A DNA stretch of 64,000 nucleotides, taken from contig JBBINR010000018.1 in the NCBI GenBank assembly GCA_037443785.1, positions 7,297-71,296 on the forward strand. Reading direction: 5' to 3'. This stretch comes from JAQUOA01 sp037443785 (GTDB lineage Bacteria; Bacteroidota; Ignavibacteria; UBA10030; UBA8401). This document shows, in pieces, positions 1 through 8,184 of this stretch. Below the pieces are notes generated by a model. That model searched no databases and was not told the DNA's origin. It worked only from the letters and a program-made list of their open reading frames with translations. Position numbers and translations under genes: made by a program. Position 1 is the first letter of the stretch, and every line of letters starts with the position of its first letter.

Positions 1-3
1 TAA

Positions 4-675
4 TTATTTCGAATGGCATTTGACACACAAGGCACTTCCCGAGTTAGAAATACGCAAAAAGGAAGTATTGGCGTTGCTGTGCGGATTGTGGCATGATGCG
101 CATTGCACTTTGCCGCTGTATAATGGAACAGAATGAGCAGCATCAACATACGAAGCGCTATTCGGCGTCACTAAACCACCATCAGCAGTTGCCAGCGCAA
201 CATCATACATAAAATTAATTGGATGATCATTCGTTAAACTTGTTCCTAAATATGCTTGCCGAGTGTTAGAGATTTTTCCTGTAGCATCCAATTCAGTTCC
301 ACTTCCCATCGTTGGATTCGTCGCTCCTGATGGATTTCCAAGGCTATTAACAGCAACTGTCCCATCGTGGCAGCTCATACAAAGATTTGAAACTGCATTC
401 CCACCACCGATATCAGCTACCGTTGCATTAAGTGTAGAGCTTGTGTAAGTGCCGTAAGTTGCTGTCGACGAGAGTGTTTTATTCCACAATGGTGTTGCAG
501 TTACGGTTTTTTGGTGAGGAGTATGGCAAAAAATACAGACCTGCGATTCAGTAGTAGATTTGTCTGTAATTCCACCACCTGCCGATAAATCATGTTTTGA
601 TCCAACAACAGATTGAGCGACTGACATTGAAAATCCCATCACAACCATACACACGAAAGATAGAAATCGATACAT
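4..675 (-). CDS. Secreted tetraheme c-type cytochrome (doubled CXXCH type)
   Basis: A 223-residue exported protein with an N-terminal signal peptide (about residues 1-20, ending SVAQ). It has four CXXCH heme c motifs: CIFCH (47-51), CMSCH (99-103), CASCH (192-196) and CVKCH (217-221). Pairs 1/2 and 3/4 resemble the doubled-CXXCH cytochrome family, with HTPH and HNPHS after two of the motifs. The likely role is periplasmic or extracellular electron transfer; the partner is unknown. The start at 675 is chosen because AAGGAG lies just upstream and a signal peptide follows; the frame stays open 28 codons further up. A sigma54-like promoter lies 60 nt upstream, so control by the regulator at 3533-4906 is inferred. 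Confidence 0.85.
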   Translation of the reverse strand: MYRFLSFVCMVVMGFSMSVAQSVVGSKHDLSAGGGITDKSTTESQVCIFCHTPHQKTVTATPLWNKTLSSTATYGTYTSSTLNATVADIGGGNAVSNLCMSCHDGTVAVNSLGNPSGATNPTMGSGTELDATGKISNTRQAYLGTSLTNDHPINFMYDVALATADGGLVTPNSASYVDAAHSVPLYSGKVQCASCHNPHSNANTSFLRISNSGSALCVKCHSK

Positions 676-732
676 ATCTTCTCCTTTATTTATAGTGAGT
701 AAAAATATTTTTTTAACACTCGTCATATATAA

Positions 733-750
733 TGGCAAGATATATACCAA
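733..750 (-). promoter_or_regulatory. Candidate sigma54 (-24/-12) promoter of the tetraheme cytochrome gene
   Basis: Minus strand reads TTGGTATATATCTTGC, with GG (748-747) and GC (736-735) separated by exactly 10 nt as sigma54 requires. Against TGGCAC-N5-TTGC it differs at two positions of the -24 element and matches the -12 element fully. The -12 C is 60 nt from the start codon. A gene for a sigma54 activator lies nearby. Confidence 0.5.
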
Positions 751-828
751 AATGGACATAGATTTTATGCAAAAAATCCAGGTTTTTGACTAGCGAAATT
801 TTACTATCGAGAAATTCAGCACTGTTAT

Positions 829-841
829 GGGTCAAATACCC
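829..841. repeat. Inverted repeat GGGT-N5-ACCC, possible activator site
   Basis: GGGT (829-832) and ACCC (838-841) form a short inverted repeat whose centre is about 87 nt upstream of the -24 GG of the candidate sigma54 promoter. A similar element (ATGGGT, AAA, then ACCC) lies about 80 nt upstream of the other candidate promoter. The placement suits an enhancer site, but the element is short and could be chance. Confidence 0.25.
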
Positions 842-1063
842 CACCATAAACAATTCCTTCTATTTGCTTAAGGGGGATAGAAGCAAAACTATAGTAAATG
901 ACTCAACCGAAGTTATACTTGAACAGCAGATTCGTCGGACCACCTTTTTGATGTATTTGCAGATCTTAAAAAAAGAAGATTATTTTACAACTTCACTTCC
1001 GAAAACAGCAGGATTTAAAAAAGCGAAACCTATATTTAGTACATTCAAAATATTTGTGTGAAA

Positions 1064-2101
1064 TTATTCATTGTATTTTATTAGTTGGAAAGATTGTACC
1101 CGCTTATTCATCTGATCAACCACATAAATCCTATCCTGCCGATCGATATAAATTCCAGCAGGAAGCCAGAAAAATCCTGGAGGCAATCCCAAACTCCCTA
1201 CTGACATCAGCAAAATTCCTTTGTTAGTGAAAATTTGAAAATTATTAAAGGCTGCATCAACAACATAGATATTTCCCTGGCTGTCTAATGCAATTCCTTT
1301 CGGTCGTGTAAACTGTCCGAAGGAATCTCCAAGAGAGCCAAATTTATATAAAAAATTTCCTTCGGCATCGAAAATTTCTACACGTGCGTTAATCATATCG
1401 GTAACATAGATCCGTCCATCTTTCCCTACCGCAATGTTCGTTGGAAAATTAAATTCACCATCATCCGTTCCTCGTTTACCAATAGTAAGGACTAAAGAAT
1501 CAGTTATTGTTGAATATCCTTTAACGTTATGTCCTTGCGTATCAACAACATATATTCGATTCCGTAATTCATCCAAAGCAATACCGCCTGGACTTTTTAA
1601 TTGTTCTCCATGACCAATGGTTTTAATCATATTCCGTTGTTGATTATACACCAGGACACTTTTTAATTTCCCATCTGCTACGTATACTCTTCCTATAGAA
1701 TCAACTGCAATACCAAGAGGCAATTCCATTGTACCACCCGCTCCCCGGCCAAAAAAATCCAATTTTTTGTTTTTAGTATCAAACACAAATACTCGAGCTT
1801 GCTCACTTTCTGAAACGTAGATTTTCCCTTCATTATCCACGGCAACTCCATACGGTTTCCCCAATTCATCTTTTTTATCTTCTCCAATTATCGCATCAAT
1901 GAATGACATGGAGTTTTCTTCTACAGATTTTCTATTCGTGTATGATGATAGATATTTTATCCTCGGCTTGTCTGGGGGCGAAGGCCATACAAGATCGGTT
2001 GTAACTGATTTCGAAGATGAACAACCGATAAAAGATAAAACAAAAAAAAGGAACAAGGAGCTAAGATTAATGATATGTTTCATAGCAATTATTGATTTCA
2101 T
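1064..2101 (-). CDS. NHL-repeat beta-propeller lipoprotein
   Basis: A 345-residue protein with a lipoprotein signal (LSFIGC, Cys about 27) followed by about six NHL-type repeats, seen as recurring GIAVD..G.IYV.D....RV.VF motifs from about residue 80 to the end. NHL propellers bind proteins or ligands; no catalytic residues are recognised. The start at 2101 has GAGG upstream at good spacing. It begins 19 nt after the octaheme cytochrome gene and is almost surely in the same operon. That suggests it is an envelope-anchored scaffold or partner of that cytochrome. Similar proteins are often annotated as 6-bladed beta-propeller proteins of unknown role. Confidence 0.8.
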   Translation of the reverse strand: MKSIIAMKHIINLSSLFLFFVLSFIGCSSSKSVTTDLVWPSPPDKPRIKYLSSYTNRKSVEENSMSFIDAIIGEDKKDELGKPYGVAVDNEGKIYVSESEQARVFVFDTKNKKLDFFGRGAGGTMELPLGIAVDSIGRVYVADGKLKSVLVYNQQRNMIKTIGHGEQLKSPGGIALDELRNRIYVVDTQGHNVKGYSTITDSLVLTIGKRGTDDGEFNFPTNIAVGKDGRIYVTDMINARVEIFDAEGNFLYKFGSLGDSFGQFTRPKGIALDSQGNIYVVDAAFNNFQIFTNKGILLMSVGSLGLPPGFFWLPAGIYIDRQDRIYVVDQMNKRVQSFQLIKYNE

Positions 2102-2120
2102 AAAATTTCCTCACAACACA

Positions 2121-3371
2121 TTATTTGCTGTGACAGCTTTGACATAACGCAAAATAGCCATCTGAATTTATGAGCAGCGACTTATTTTCCGAAGCATGCG
2201 GATCATGACAACTTACACAACTCAACATTACATCCTTATTCCGCGGATCCGGAACATCGCGGTTGGGATGAAACATGACAGGATGGTTTCCTTCACGGTG
2301 ATTATCGTGACAGGAAAGACAAATTTCATTTTTTGACTTTCTTAATTGAAAAGGATTGGATGAAGCATGTGGAGAGTGACAAATACTGCATTGCTCTCCA
2401 ACGAGTGGTGCATGAACAAATTGCTTTTCAGAAACATCTTTTTGCACATTTTCATGGCACGCAAAACAAGTTTGGTTTTCTTCTTCTCGAGAATATGTTG
2501 GAACAAATCCCTTTGTCCTATCTTGATGGCAACCAGAACAATCATCGGAAGAGACCGGACCATGGACAAAATTTTGTGTTCCAAAACCCTTATGGCATGT
2601 ATTGCATTTTAGTTCAGAGGCACTGTTTTGAGAGTCGACACTATGACATTTTACACATATCATTTCATTGTCTTTTGTGTGGAATACTTGTCGCGTAAAT
2701 TCTGTTGGCACTCTTAGTGAACTTAAATCCATTTGATAGAACACACGTAACGAATCCTTCAATAACAAATTTCCGGATGTTGAGAATAATTCAAAAAGAA
2801 TAGAATTAACGCCGGGCAATAGGTGCATCGAAAAACTTAAATATTTGCCAGCGCAAAGAGATTTCTTTTTTTCCAATCGCATCGGAAATGGCATCCATCC
2901 GCTCACTTCCACACGAACTTGATTGTCATACCGTCGCAAAGCTTTGTATTCAGCCTTTGCCGTATCTTCCATTAATATTTTCTTTGCAATCAGCTTTTCT
3001 GAGAAGAGGTAACTTGATGCTGTTGTATCAGGAGCAAAATGGTATGGAGTACATATAACCATTATTTTTTTAACTACTAGCTGTTGAGGGAATGTTCTCA
3101 ATGAATTTTCTAGTACCGCTTGCGCCTCTGATTTGGAGGGAAAAGAAAAAACAAAGGTTGAATCCCAAGGGACATAAATTATTGCAGTCGCAATTGAGTC
3201 ATTTTCTATTTCCACAACTGAAGTTAAAACATTATCTCTTGTAAGGGCAGTTTGTTGAGTTGGAAATATGAAACTATACGGCTTCTGTTCATCAAAGGTA
3301 CCATCTTTTAAAGAAAGAAGAGTAAGAGAAAGTGGAAAAAGTATTGAGAAAAGAAGAAGTTTCATTTTCAT
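2121..3371 (-). CDS. Octaheme c-type cytochrome with N-terminal non-heme domain
   Basis: A 416-residue exported protein (signal about 1-20). Residues about 25-230 carry no heme motif and look beta-rich; the segment LLPGVNSILFEL (184-195) resembles an Ig-like or bacterial surface domain. The C-terminal part has eight CXXCH motifs, starting at residues 239, 256, 278, 302, 328, 351, 385 and 410. Several are followed by SPHAS or DPHAS, as in doubled-CXXCH cytochromes. The likely role is multi-step electron transfer in the periplasm or at the cell surface. A substrate cannot be named. It is first in an operon with the NHL lipoprotein, with a sigma54-like promoter 59 nt upstream of the start. Confidence 0.85.
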   Translation of the reverse strand: MKMKLLLFSILFPLSLTLLSLKDGTFDEQKPYSFIFPTQQTALTRDNVLTSVVEIENDSIATAIIYVPWDSTFVFSFPSKSEAQAVLENSLRTFPQQLVVKKIMVICTPYHFAPDTTASSYLFSEKLIAKKILMEDTAKAEYKALRRYDNQVRVEVSGWMPFPMRLEKKKSLCAGKYLSFSMHLLPGVNSILFELFSTSGNLLLKDSLRVFYQMDLSSLRVPTEFTRQVFHTKDNEMICVKCHSVDSQNSASELKCNTCHKGFGTQNFVHGPVSSDDCSGCHQDRTKGFVPTYSREEENQTCFACHENVQKDVSEKQFVHAPLVGEQCSICHSPHASSNPFQLRKSKNEICLSCHDNHREGNHPVMFHPNRDVPDPRNKDVMLSCVSCHDPHASENKSLLINSDGYFALCQSCHSK

Positions 3372-3429
3372 TGAATACGTATCTGGCTACTAAAAATTTT
3401 CAGTCTGCTAATAAACGGTTTAAATAATT

Positions 3430-3444
3430 ACAAGTAATATGCCA
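3430..3444 (-). promoter_or_regulatory. Candidate sigma54 (-24/-12) promoter of the octaheme cytochrome operon
   Basis: Minus strand reads TGGCATATTACTTGT. The GG (3443-3442) is followed after 10 nt by GT where GC is expected. The -24 element matches TGGCAC at five of six positions, and the -12 element matches TTGC at three of four. It lies 59 nt from the start codon, almost the same distance as the candidate promoter at 733-750. Confidence 0.4.
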
Positions 3445-3516
3445 TAAAATTTTCGTGCAAAACAAGAACGATTAGGGCTTTTTGGCTAATGTGATTACAA
3501 AAATCAAAAATGGAAT

Positions 3517-3530
3517 GGGTGAAAAGACCC
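3517..3530. repeat. Inverted repeat GGGT-N6-ACCC (activator site or terminator)
   Basis: GGGT (3517-3520) and ACCC (3527-3530) form a hairpin-capable repeat directly after the stop codon of the response-regulator gene. On the minus strand it is followed by T-rich sequence, so it may be a weak terminator. It also sits about 80 nt upstream of the octaheme promoter candidate and resembles the repeat at 829-841. Confidence 0.3.
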
Positions 3531-3532
3531 AA

Positions 3533-4906
3533 TTATGACTTTGGCAAATTGTGTTTTTTCATGCGATATCGAAGAGTATCTCTACTAATTTTTAGAAGCC
3601 GGGCCGCTTCAGATTGATTATAGTTGGATTGTTTAAGTGCCTCAAAAAGCGTCTGTTTCTCAATTTCCAATAGTGAAGTTTCACCAATACCTATTTCTAA
3701 TTTGCGCTGATAATTTGGTTCGGGAAACTCATGAAAATGTCCGACAGTAACGTTGTGCGAAAAAATATAATCGCCATCGTCCAGTAAGACTGCTCGCTCA
3801 ATCACGTTACGCAATTCGCGCACATTGCCGGGCCATGAATATTCTATGAATATTTTTTTGCAGTCATCCGAAATCCCTTTAAATCGCTTTTTCAATTTAA
3901 GATTAAATCTTTGTAAAAAATATTCAGCAAGCAATAAAATATCGTCTCCTCTTTCCCGTAACGGTGGAACACTGATATGAACAACATTCAAACGATAAAA
4001 AAGATCAGAACGAAATTTCCCTTCTTGAATAAGTGTTTCGAGTAGTTGATTTGTTGCAGCAATTACTCTCACGTTAATAGAAATATCGACCATACCCCCT
4101 ACTCTTCGGAAGGTTTTGTTTTCCAACACACGAAGCAGTTTTACTTGAAGTGAAAGATCCATTTCTCCAATCTCATCAAGAAAAACCGTCCCTCCGTTGG
4201 CAAGTTCAAATAATCCTTGTCGTTGTTTCTTTGCATCTGTAAATGCTCCCCTCTCATGTCCGAATAGCTCACTCTCAATCATAGACTCAGTGAGGGTAGA
4301 ACAGTTGACGATCACAAATGGTTTTTCTTTTCTATCACTATAAGAATGAATCATACGTGCGAGAACTTCCTTGCCGGTTCCGCTTTCACCGGTAATAAGT
4401 ACTGTCGTCGAACTGCTCTGCACAATTTTTGATACTTGATCAAATACGGCGTTCATTTTTTCAGAAGCGCCGATCAACTTATATGAACCAAATTGCACCT
4501 CCCGTGCCTTCAACAAATGATGCACCTGACGCCGCAACTGGTTTTGTTCCAATATTTTTTCAATATCAAGAACAAGTTCTTCGACGTTAATCGGCTTAGT
4601 GATATAATCCATAGCACCGAGTTTTAATGCCTGAACTGCAACTTCCGACCGATCAGTTGCTGTCATCAGAATTGTTGGAATTATTTCATTTTTTTGATGC
4701 ATTGTCTGAAGAATCTCAACACCCGTACCATCCGGTAAATTTTGATCTAATAATAAGATATCCGGATCATGATTTTGTAATTGCAAATAGGCGTCTTTAA
4801 CTGATTGAGCTTCCAAAACTGTAAAACCAATTTCTGATAGTTCTTTGGAAAGTGACCATCGAATGAGTTTTTCATCATCCACAATAAGAATTGTTTCACT
4901 ACGCAT
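3533..4906 (-). CDS. NtrC-family sigma54-dependent response regulator
   Basis: A 457-residue protein with a receiver domain (about 5-115, phosphoacceptor Asp54, conserved Lys104) and a sigma54-interacting AAA+ domain. The AAA+ domain has Walker A GESGTGKE (173-180), the sigma54-contact loop GAFTDA (220-225) and Walker B GTVFLDE. A Fis-type helix-turn-helix with EAARLLKISRDTLRYRM lies near the C-terminus. It should activate -24/-12 promoters when phosphorylated by the adjacent kinase. The start at 4906 is preferred because GGAG lies 9 nt upstream; an in-frame ATG at 4915 is also possible. Its start overlaps the kinase gene by 8 nt, implying translational coupling. The target genes are inferred, not shown. 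Confidence 0.93.
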   Translation of the reverse strand: MRSETILIVDDEKLIRWSLSKELSEIGFTVLEAQSVKDAYLQLQNHDPDILLLDQNLPDGTGVEILQTMHQKNEIIPTILMTATDRSEVAVQALKLGAMDYITKPINVEELVLDIEKILEQNQLRRQVHHLLKAREVQFGSYKLIGASEKMNAVFDQVSKIVQSSSTTVLITGESGTGKEVLARMIHSYSDRKEKPFVIVNCSTLTESMIESELFGHERGAFTDAKKQRQGLFELANGGTVFLDEIGEMDLSLQVKLLRVLENKTFRRVGGMVDISINVRVIAATNQLLETLIQEGKFRSDLFYRLNVVHISVPPLRERGDDILLLAEYFLQRFNLKLKKRFKGISDDCKKIFIEYSWPGNVRELRNVIERAVLLDDGDYIFSHNVTVGHFHEFPEPNYQRKLEIGIGETSLLEIEKQTLFEALKQSNYNQSEAARLLKISRDTLRYRMKKHNLPKS

Positions 4907-6413
4907 TACGCTCATCTCCGTGAATCGCTGGAAATTGTATTATGAACGTTGTTCCTTTCCCTTCGATGCTCGTTAGAGAAATCTTTCCAAAATGTTGTTC
5001 AACTATTTTTTTACATATAGCCAGCCCGAGACCCGTCCCTTTATGTTTTGTCGTAAAGAAGGGTTTAAAGATAGTCTGTTGAATGGATTGAGAGATACCT
5101 TTACCCGTGTCGTTTATTTCAATACAGCAGCTTCCGTTTGCCAGAAATGTCCTTACTGTAAGAGTCCCTTCTTCACCGATTGCCTCAACACCGTTCAGTA
5201 TAATATTCCAAAATAGTTGCTGTATTAATTTTTTATCTGCATAGATGAGCAGGCGTTGGGCGATAAAATCTGTTCTGTAATCAATTCCATTTTGATGTGT
5301 TTGTTGAGAGAGTAAAGAAATAGTTTTATTTATGAGATCATTTATTTCTATAGTTTCAAATTGCGGTAATGCAGGACGGGCATAACGTAATAAATCTGTA
5401 ACGGCATTTAAAATTCGCCCAGCCTGCACTATCATTTCCTGAATGATTTCTTTATTAGGGTCACTTGTTGATGTTTCTTTATCAAATACTTTTAATACTC
5501 CCAAAATGCCAGTCGCAGGATTTTTTATTTCGTGTGCAATGCTTGCCGCCATTTCTCCAACAGTTGCAATACGGTCAGCTTCCTGAAGCTGATGGATGTG
5601 AAGTGTATGAAGACGATCATTGACATCGTTCAACCGGGTAATAAGTTCATTAAAAACTGTCGTGAGCGTTGCAATTTCATCTTGCGTTTTGAATTGATGA
5701 ATTGTCGGAAGTATCAACTGGGTATCAGATGTCGACTGGTCAATTTGCTGCTCAATCTTTTCTATATGCTTTGTCAATGCTTTCAAAGGACGAATAACAA
5801 TAAAAGCTAACGCAATATAAGAAACAAGCACTAGTCCACTAAACGATAATACAGAAATAAGTATATTGGCAATTCTATGCTGGCGAGCAATTTCAGCAAG
5901 ATCATCCGTCGAAATTTTTGCGACCAAAATTCCTAATTGTTTTTGTTCAGACGAGTGACATCCATAGCATTCCTTTTTGTTATCAATTGAACTAAATATA
6001 TATTCAAAGCTCTTCCCCTGTTCTGTAATGGATGCATAAAGGTTTTCACCAACAACTGGCATATTGCCGTACAAAGAAAAGTCGAAAGTTCTTAAGGTAG
6101 TATCTTTCCCGGCATCAATAACGATTTTTCCATCTCTTGACGTAATAAATAACTTGCGTATCTGTGGAAAGCTCAATGATGTTCTTAAAGCTCTTTCCAC
6201 TATACGATTTTTACCCTCGAGCATTAAATGCTCCAATGTGGCTTTACTGTATCCAACAATTGTAGCTGCCTTAATCTCAGCTTCTCTGTTTAGCGTCTCG
6301 GTATCTTTTTCATGAATAATAATATTAAAAATAGTGCTCGCTAAAACGGCTGTTAGCAGTAAAATAACCGCTATTTTAAAATTGATTTTTAAAAAAGGCC
6401 TCATTGTATCCAT
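4899..6413 (-). CDS. Membrane histidine kinase with a CXXCH heme motif in its sensor domain
   Basis: A 504-residue kinase. TM1 is about residues 13-33 and TM2 about 183-205, enclosing a periplasmic sensor of about 150 residues. That sensor contains CYGCH (149-153), a heme c attachment motif. HAMP (about 208-262), HisKA with His294 in AHEIKNPA, and an HATPase domain follow (N-box near N403/N407, DTGKGIS 435-441, GTGLGLA 459-465). Sensors of this kind probably bind one c-type heme and may report redox state or a gas ligand. The gene lies just upstream of the sigma54 regulator and overlaps it, so the two form one system. Cytochrome c maturation would be needed for heme attachment. The actual signal is unknown. 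Confidence 0.9.
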   Translation of the reverse strand: MDTMRPFLKINFKIAVILLLTAVLASTIFNIIIHEKDTETLNREAEIKAATIVGYSKATLEHLMLEGKNRIVERALRTSLSFPQIRKLFITSRDGKIVIDAGKDTTLRTFDFSLYGNMPVVGENLYASITEQGKSFEYIFSSIDNKKECYGCHSSEQKQLGILVAKISTDDLAEIARQHRIANILISVLSFSGLVLVSYIALAFIVIRPLKALTKHIEKIEQQIDQSTSDTQLILPTIHQFKTQDEIATLTTVFNELITRLNDVNDRLHTLHIHQLQEADRIATVGEMAASIAHEIKNPATGILGVLKVFDKETSTSDPNKEIIQEMIVQAGRILNAVTDLLRYARPALPQFETIEINDLINKTISLLSQQTHQNGIDYRTDFIAQRLLIYADKKLIQQLFWNIILNGVEAIGEEGTLTVRTFLANGSCCIEINDTGKGISQSIQQTIFKPFFTTKHKGTGLGLAICKKIVEQHFGKISLTSIEGKGTTFIIQFPAIHGDERNA

Positions 6414-6894
6414 TTTGTATTAAGTCACGTCCTTGCTCTACAGATATTTCTTCTTATACTCTTAAAAATTTTACATTTATTCAAATCCAAAATCATATGA
6501 ACAACAAGACCTTGTTACGAATCACTTATTACTTTGTCAAACTATCGTGTGTGTAAATTTTTTATTCTCCAATTACGAAGATCTCAGTTCCAGTATTCTT
6601 ACTGGGATATTCAACGAATAAGTCTTTAGCGTTTCACACCTGAATCGGCGATTTGTCAATAATTTTTTTTCAAATTCCACAGAACAAAAAAAATTCCAGA
6701 ATTGTAATGCAATTTCAGAATATTTAATTGCAAAGAGTGTTCAATTTTCTTATCTTTAGACCATGATTTGATGCACAAAAACTTGGCACCTAATATGGCA
6801 CTCTGGTGACAAATTTGGGACTATAGTAACAAGAATTTTAGTGTAAACAAAAATAAAAGTATTGAATTTAGGAAAATTTAAGCCGATGTATCAC
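6414..6894. other. Intergenic region between the kinase gene and the tRNAs
   Basis: This 481-nt AT-rich stretch separates the minus-strand kinase from the plus-strand tRNAs and must hold promoters for both. A small hairpin (CCAGTA-TTCT-TACTGG, 6590-6605) and a direct repeat of TGGCAC (6784-6801) are visible. No gene or known RNA is recognised. Confidence 0.4.
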
Positions 6895-6984
6895 GGAGAG
6901 GTGGGTGAGTGGCTTAAACCAGCGGTTTGCTAAACCGCCGTACGCTATAAAGGCGTACCGAGGGTTCAAATCCCTCCCTCTCCG
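6895..6984 (+). tRNA. tRNA-Ser (anticodon GCU)
   Basis: A 90-nt class II tRNA. The acceptor arms GGAGAGG (6895-6901) and CCTCTCC (6977-6983) pair fully, with discriminator G. The anticodon stem GCGGT/ACCGC encloses loop TTGCTAA, giving anticodon GCT. A long variable arm (GTACGC...GCGTAC) is typical of serine tRNA. The T arm GAGGG-TTCAAAT-CCCTC is perfect. The CCA tail is not encoded. It reads AGC/AGU codons. Confidence 0.95.
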
Positions 6985-7016
6985 CCCTTCAGTTTTACCT
7001 GCTATTAAGTATGTCG

Positions 7017-7091
7017 CGGGGTGTGGCTCAGCCCGGTTAGAGCGCTTGGTTCGGGACCAAGAGGCCGGAGGTTCGAATCCTCTCACCCCGA
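7017..7091 (+). tRNA. tRNA-Pro (anticodon CGG)
   Basis: A 75-nt tRNA with acceptor CGGGGTG (7017-7023) paired to CACCCCG (7084-7090) and discriminator A. The C1-G72 start and A73 are proline-tRNA traits. The anticodon stem CTTGG/CCAAG encloses TTCGGGA, giving anticodon CGG for codon CCG. CCA is not encoded. It lies 32 nt after the serine tRNA, so the two are probably co-transcribed, and a terminator follows at once. Confidence 0.95.
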
Positions 7092-7107
7092 CAATTTTTT
7101 TCCTGGG

Positions 7108-7137
7108 GAGGACGCATTTGGCGTCCTCTTTTGTTTT
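7108..7137 (+). terminator. Rho-independent terminator after the tRNA pair
   Basis: Stem GAGGACGC (7108-7115) and GCGTCCTC (7121-7128) with a 5-nt loop, followed by a T-rich run. It ends the tRNA transcript before the OmpA-like gene. Confidence 0.85.
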
Positions 7138-7179
7138 ATATTCTGCTCCAAATATTTCTTCTTATAGAAAGGAACGCTA

Positions 7180-8181
7180 ATGAAAAAAATTACTCTATTC
7201 CTTCTTCTAGCTCTGCCGCTATTTTTCTCCGCATGCGTTACACTCGGTAAATTTGAAGAGATGGAAGCAAACCGCAATGCGCTGCAAATCTCGCTCGATT
7301 CTCTAAAAAATGTTGTTGCGGAAATGGATGTCCGATTCAACCAGTTAGCTGGCGATAAAAAATCTTTGGAAGCACAGGTGAATGAAAAAAGCAAACGTGT
7401 TTCCGATTTGGAACTTACTGCCGATACCTTGAATGATCGACTCAAAGCGTTGCAAAATGAGCTCGATGTGTTGAAACAAAATTATGACCAATCTAAATCG
7501 AAAAACTCTGCAGAGATAAAAAAGTTACTGGTAAATCTGGAATCACTCCAAAAAGATGTAGCATTACGAGAACAGAAATTAAAAGATTATGAAAACGAAC
7601 TTGCTGTTCGTGATTCATCGCTGGCAGAACTTCAAAAAGATTTGGTCGGCCGCGAACAAAAAGTTGTGGAATTACAAAAACGTTTGCTGGCTCGTGATTC
7701 CGCATTAACGGCTCTCAAAACCCGTTTGAATGATGCGTTGCTCGGATTTACCAGCAGCGGATTATCAATCAATATTGTCAGTGGACGTGTCTATGTGTCA
7801 CTCTCCAATCAACTCCTCTTCTCTACCGGTAAAACGGATATTGATAAACGCGGTAAAGAAGCATTGAAAGGACTTGCAGCAGTATTAAATCAACAGGAGG
7901 ATATCTCTATACTTGTTGAAGGACATACTGATGTGCAGGCAATAAAAAACCTTGGATCGATTAAAGACAATTGGGATCTTAGTGTTCTTCGAGCAACAGA
8001 AGTTGTTCGCTACCTGACCATTGAGGGCAAAATGGATCCAAAACGCATCACGGCATCAGGCAGAAGTGAATATTATCCGATTGATCCTGCAAACACTCCT
8101 GAAGCATTGGCAAAAAACAGAAGAACTGAGATTATTCTTATTCCAAAACTTTCCGAACTGTTTGAAATTCTGGAAAAATAA
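7180..8181 (+). CDS. OmpA-family lipoprotein with coiled coil
   Basis: A 333-residue protein with a lipoprotein signal (LFFSAC, Cys about 19), a long heptad-rich coiled coil (about 25-180) and a C-terminal OmpA-like domain (about 205-330). In that domain, EGHTDVQ and NRRTEIIL match peptidoglycan-binding motifs. It probably tethers the outer membrane to the cell wall. The ATG follows GAAAGGAA at good spacing. Three nt after its stop comes the TTG start of the next gene, suggesting an operon. The fold is clear; the particular role is not. Confidence 0.85.
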   Translation: MKKITLFLLLALPLFFSACVTLGKFEEMEANRNALQISLDSLKNVVAEMDVRFNQLAGDKKSLEAQVNEKSKRVSDLELTADTLNDRLKALQNELDVLKQNYDQSKSKNSAEIKKLLVNLESLQKDVALREQKLKDYENELAVRDSSLAELQKDLVGREQKVVELQKRLLARDSALTALKTRLNDALLGFTSSGLSINIVSGRVYVSLSNQLLFSTGKTDIDKRGKEALKGLAAVLNQQEDISILVEGHTDVQAIKNLGSIKDNWDLSVLRATEVVRYLTIEGKMDPKRITASGRSEYYPIDPANTPEALAKNRRTEIILIPKLSELFEILEK

Positions 8182-8184
8182 AAA

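Larger units (their letters stand above)
676..1063. other. Intergenic region upstream of the tetraheme cytochrome
   Basis: This 388-nt stretch holds the leader and sigma54-like promoter of the tetraheme gene and a short GGGT/ACCC inverted repeat. No convincing gene is seen. A 91-codon plus-strand frame from a TTG (786-1061) has no ribosome site and no recognisable motif. Confidence 0.5.

Noticed and set aside
786..1061. A 91-codon plus-strand frame upstream of the tetraheme gene
   Set aside because: It starts at TTG without a ribosome site, has no recognisable motif and covers a candidate promoter region.
6784..6801. Direct repeat of TGGCAC that resembles a sigma54 promoter
   Set aside because: GG is followed after 10 nt by GG rather than GC, so the -12 element is out of register, and the next gene is a tRNA.
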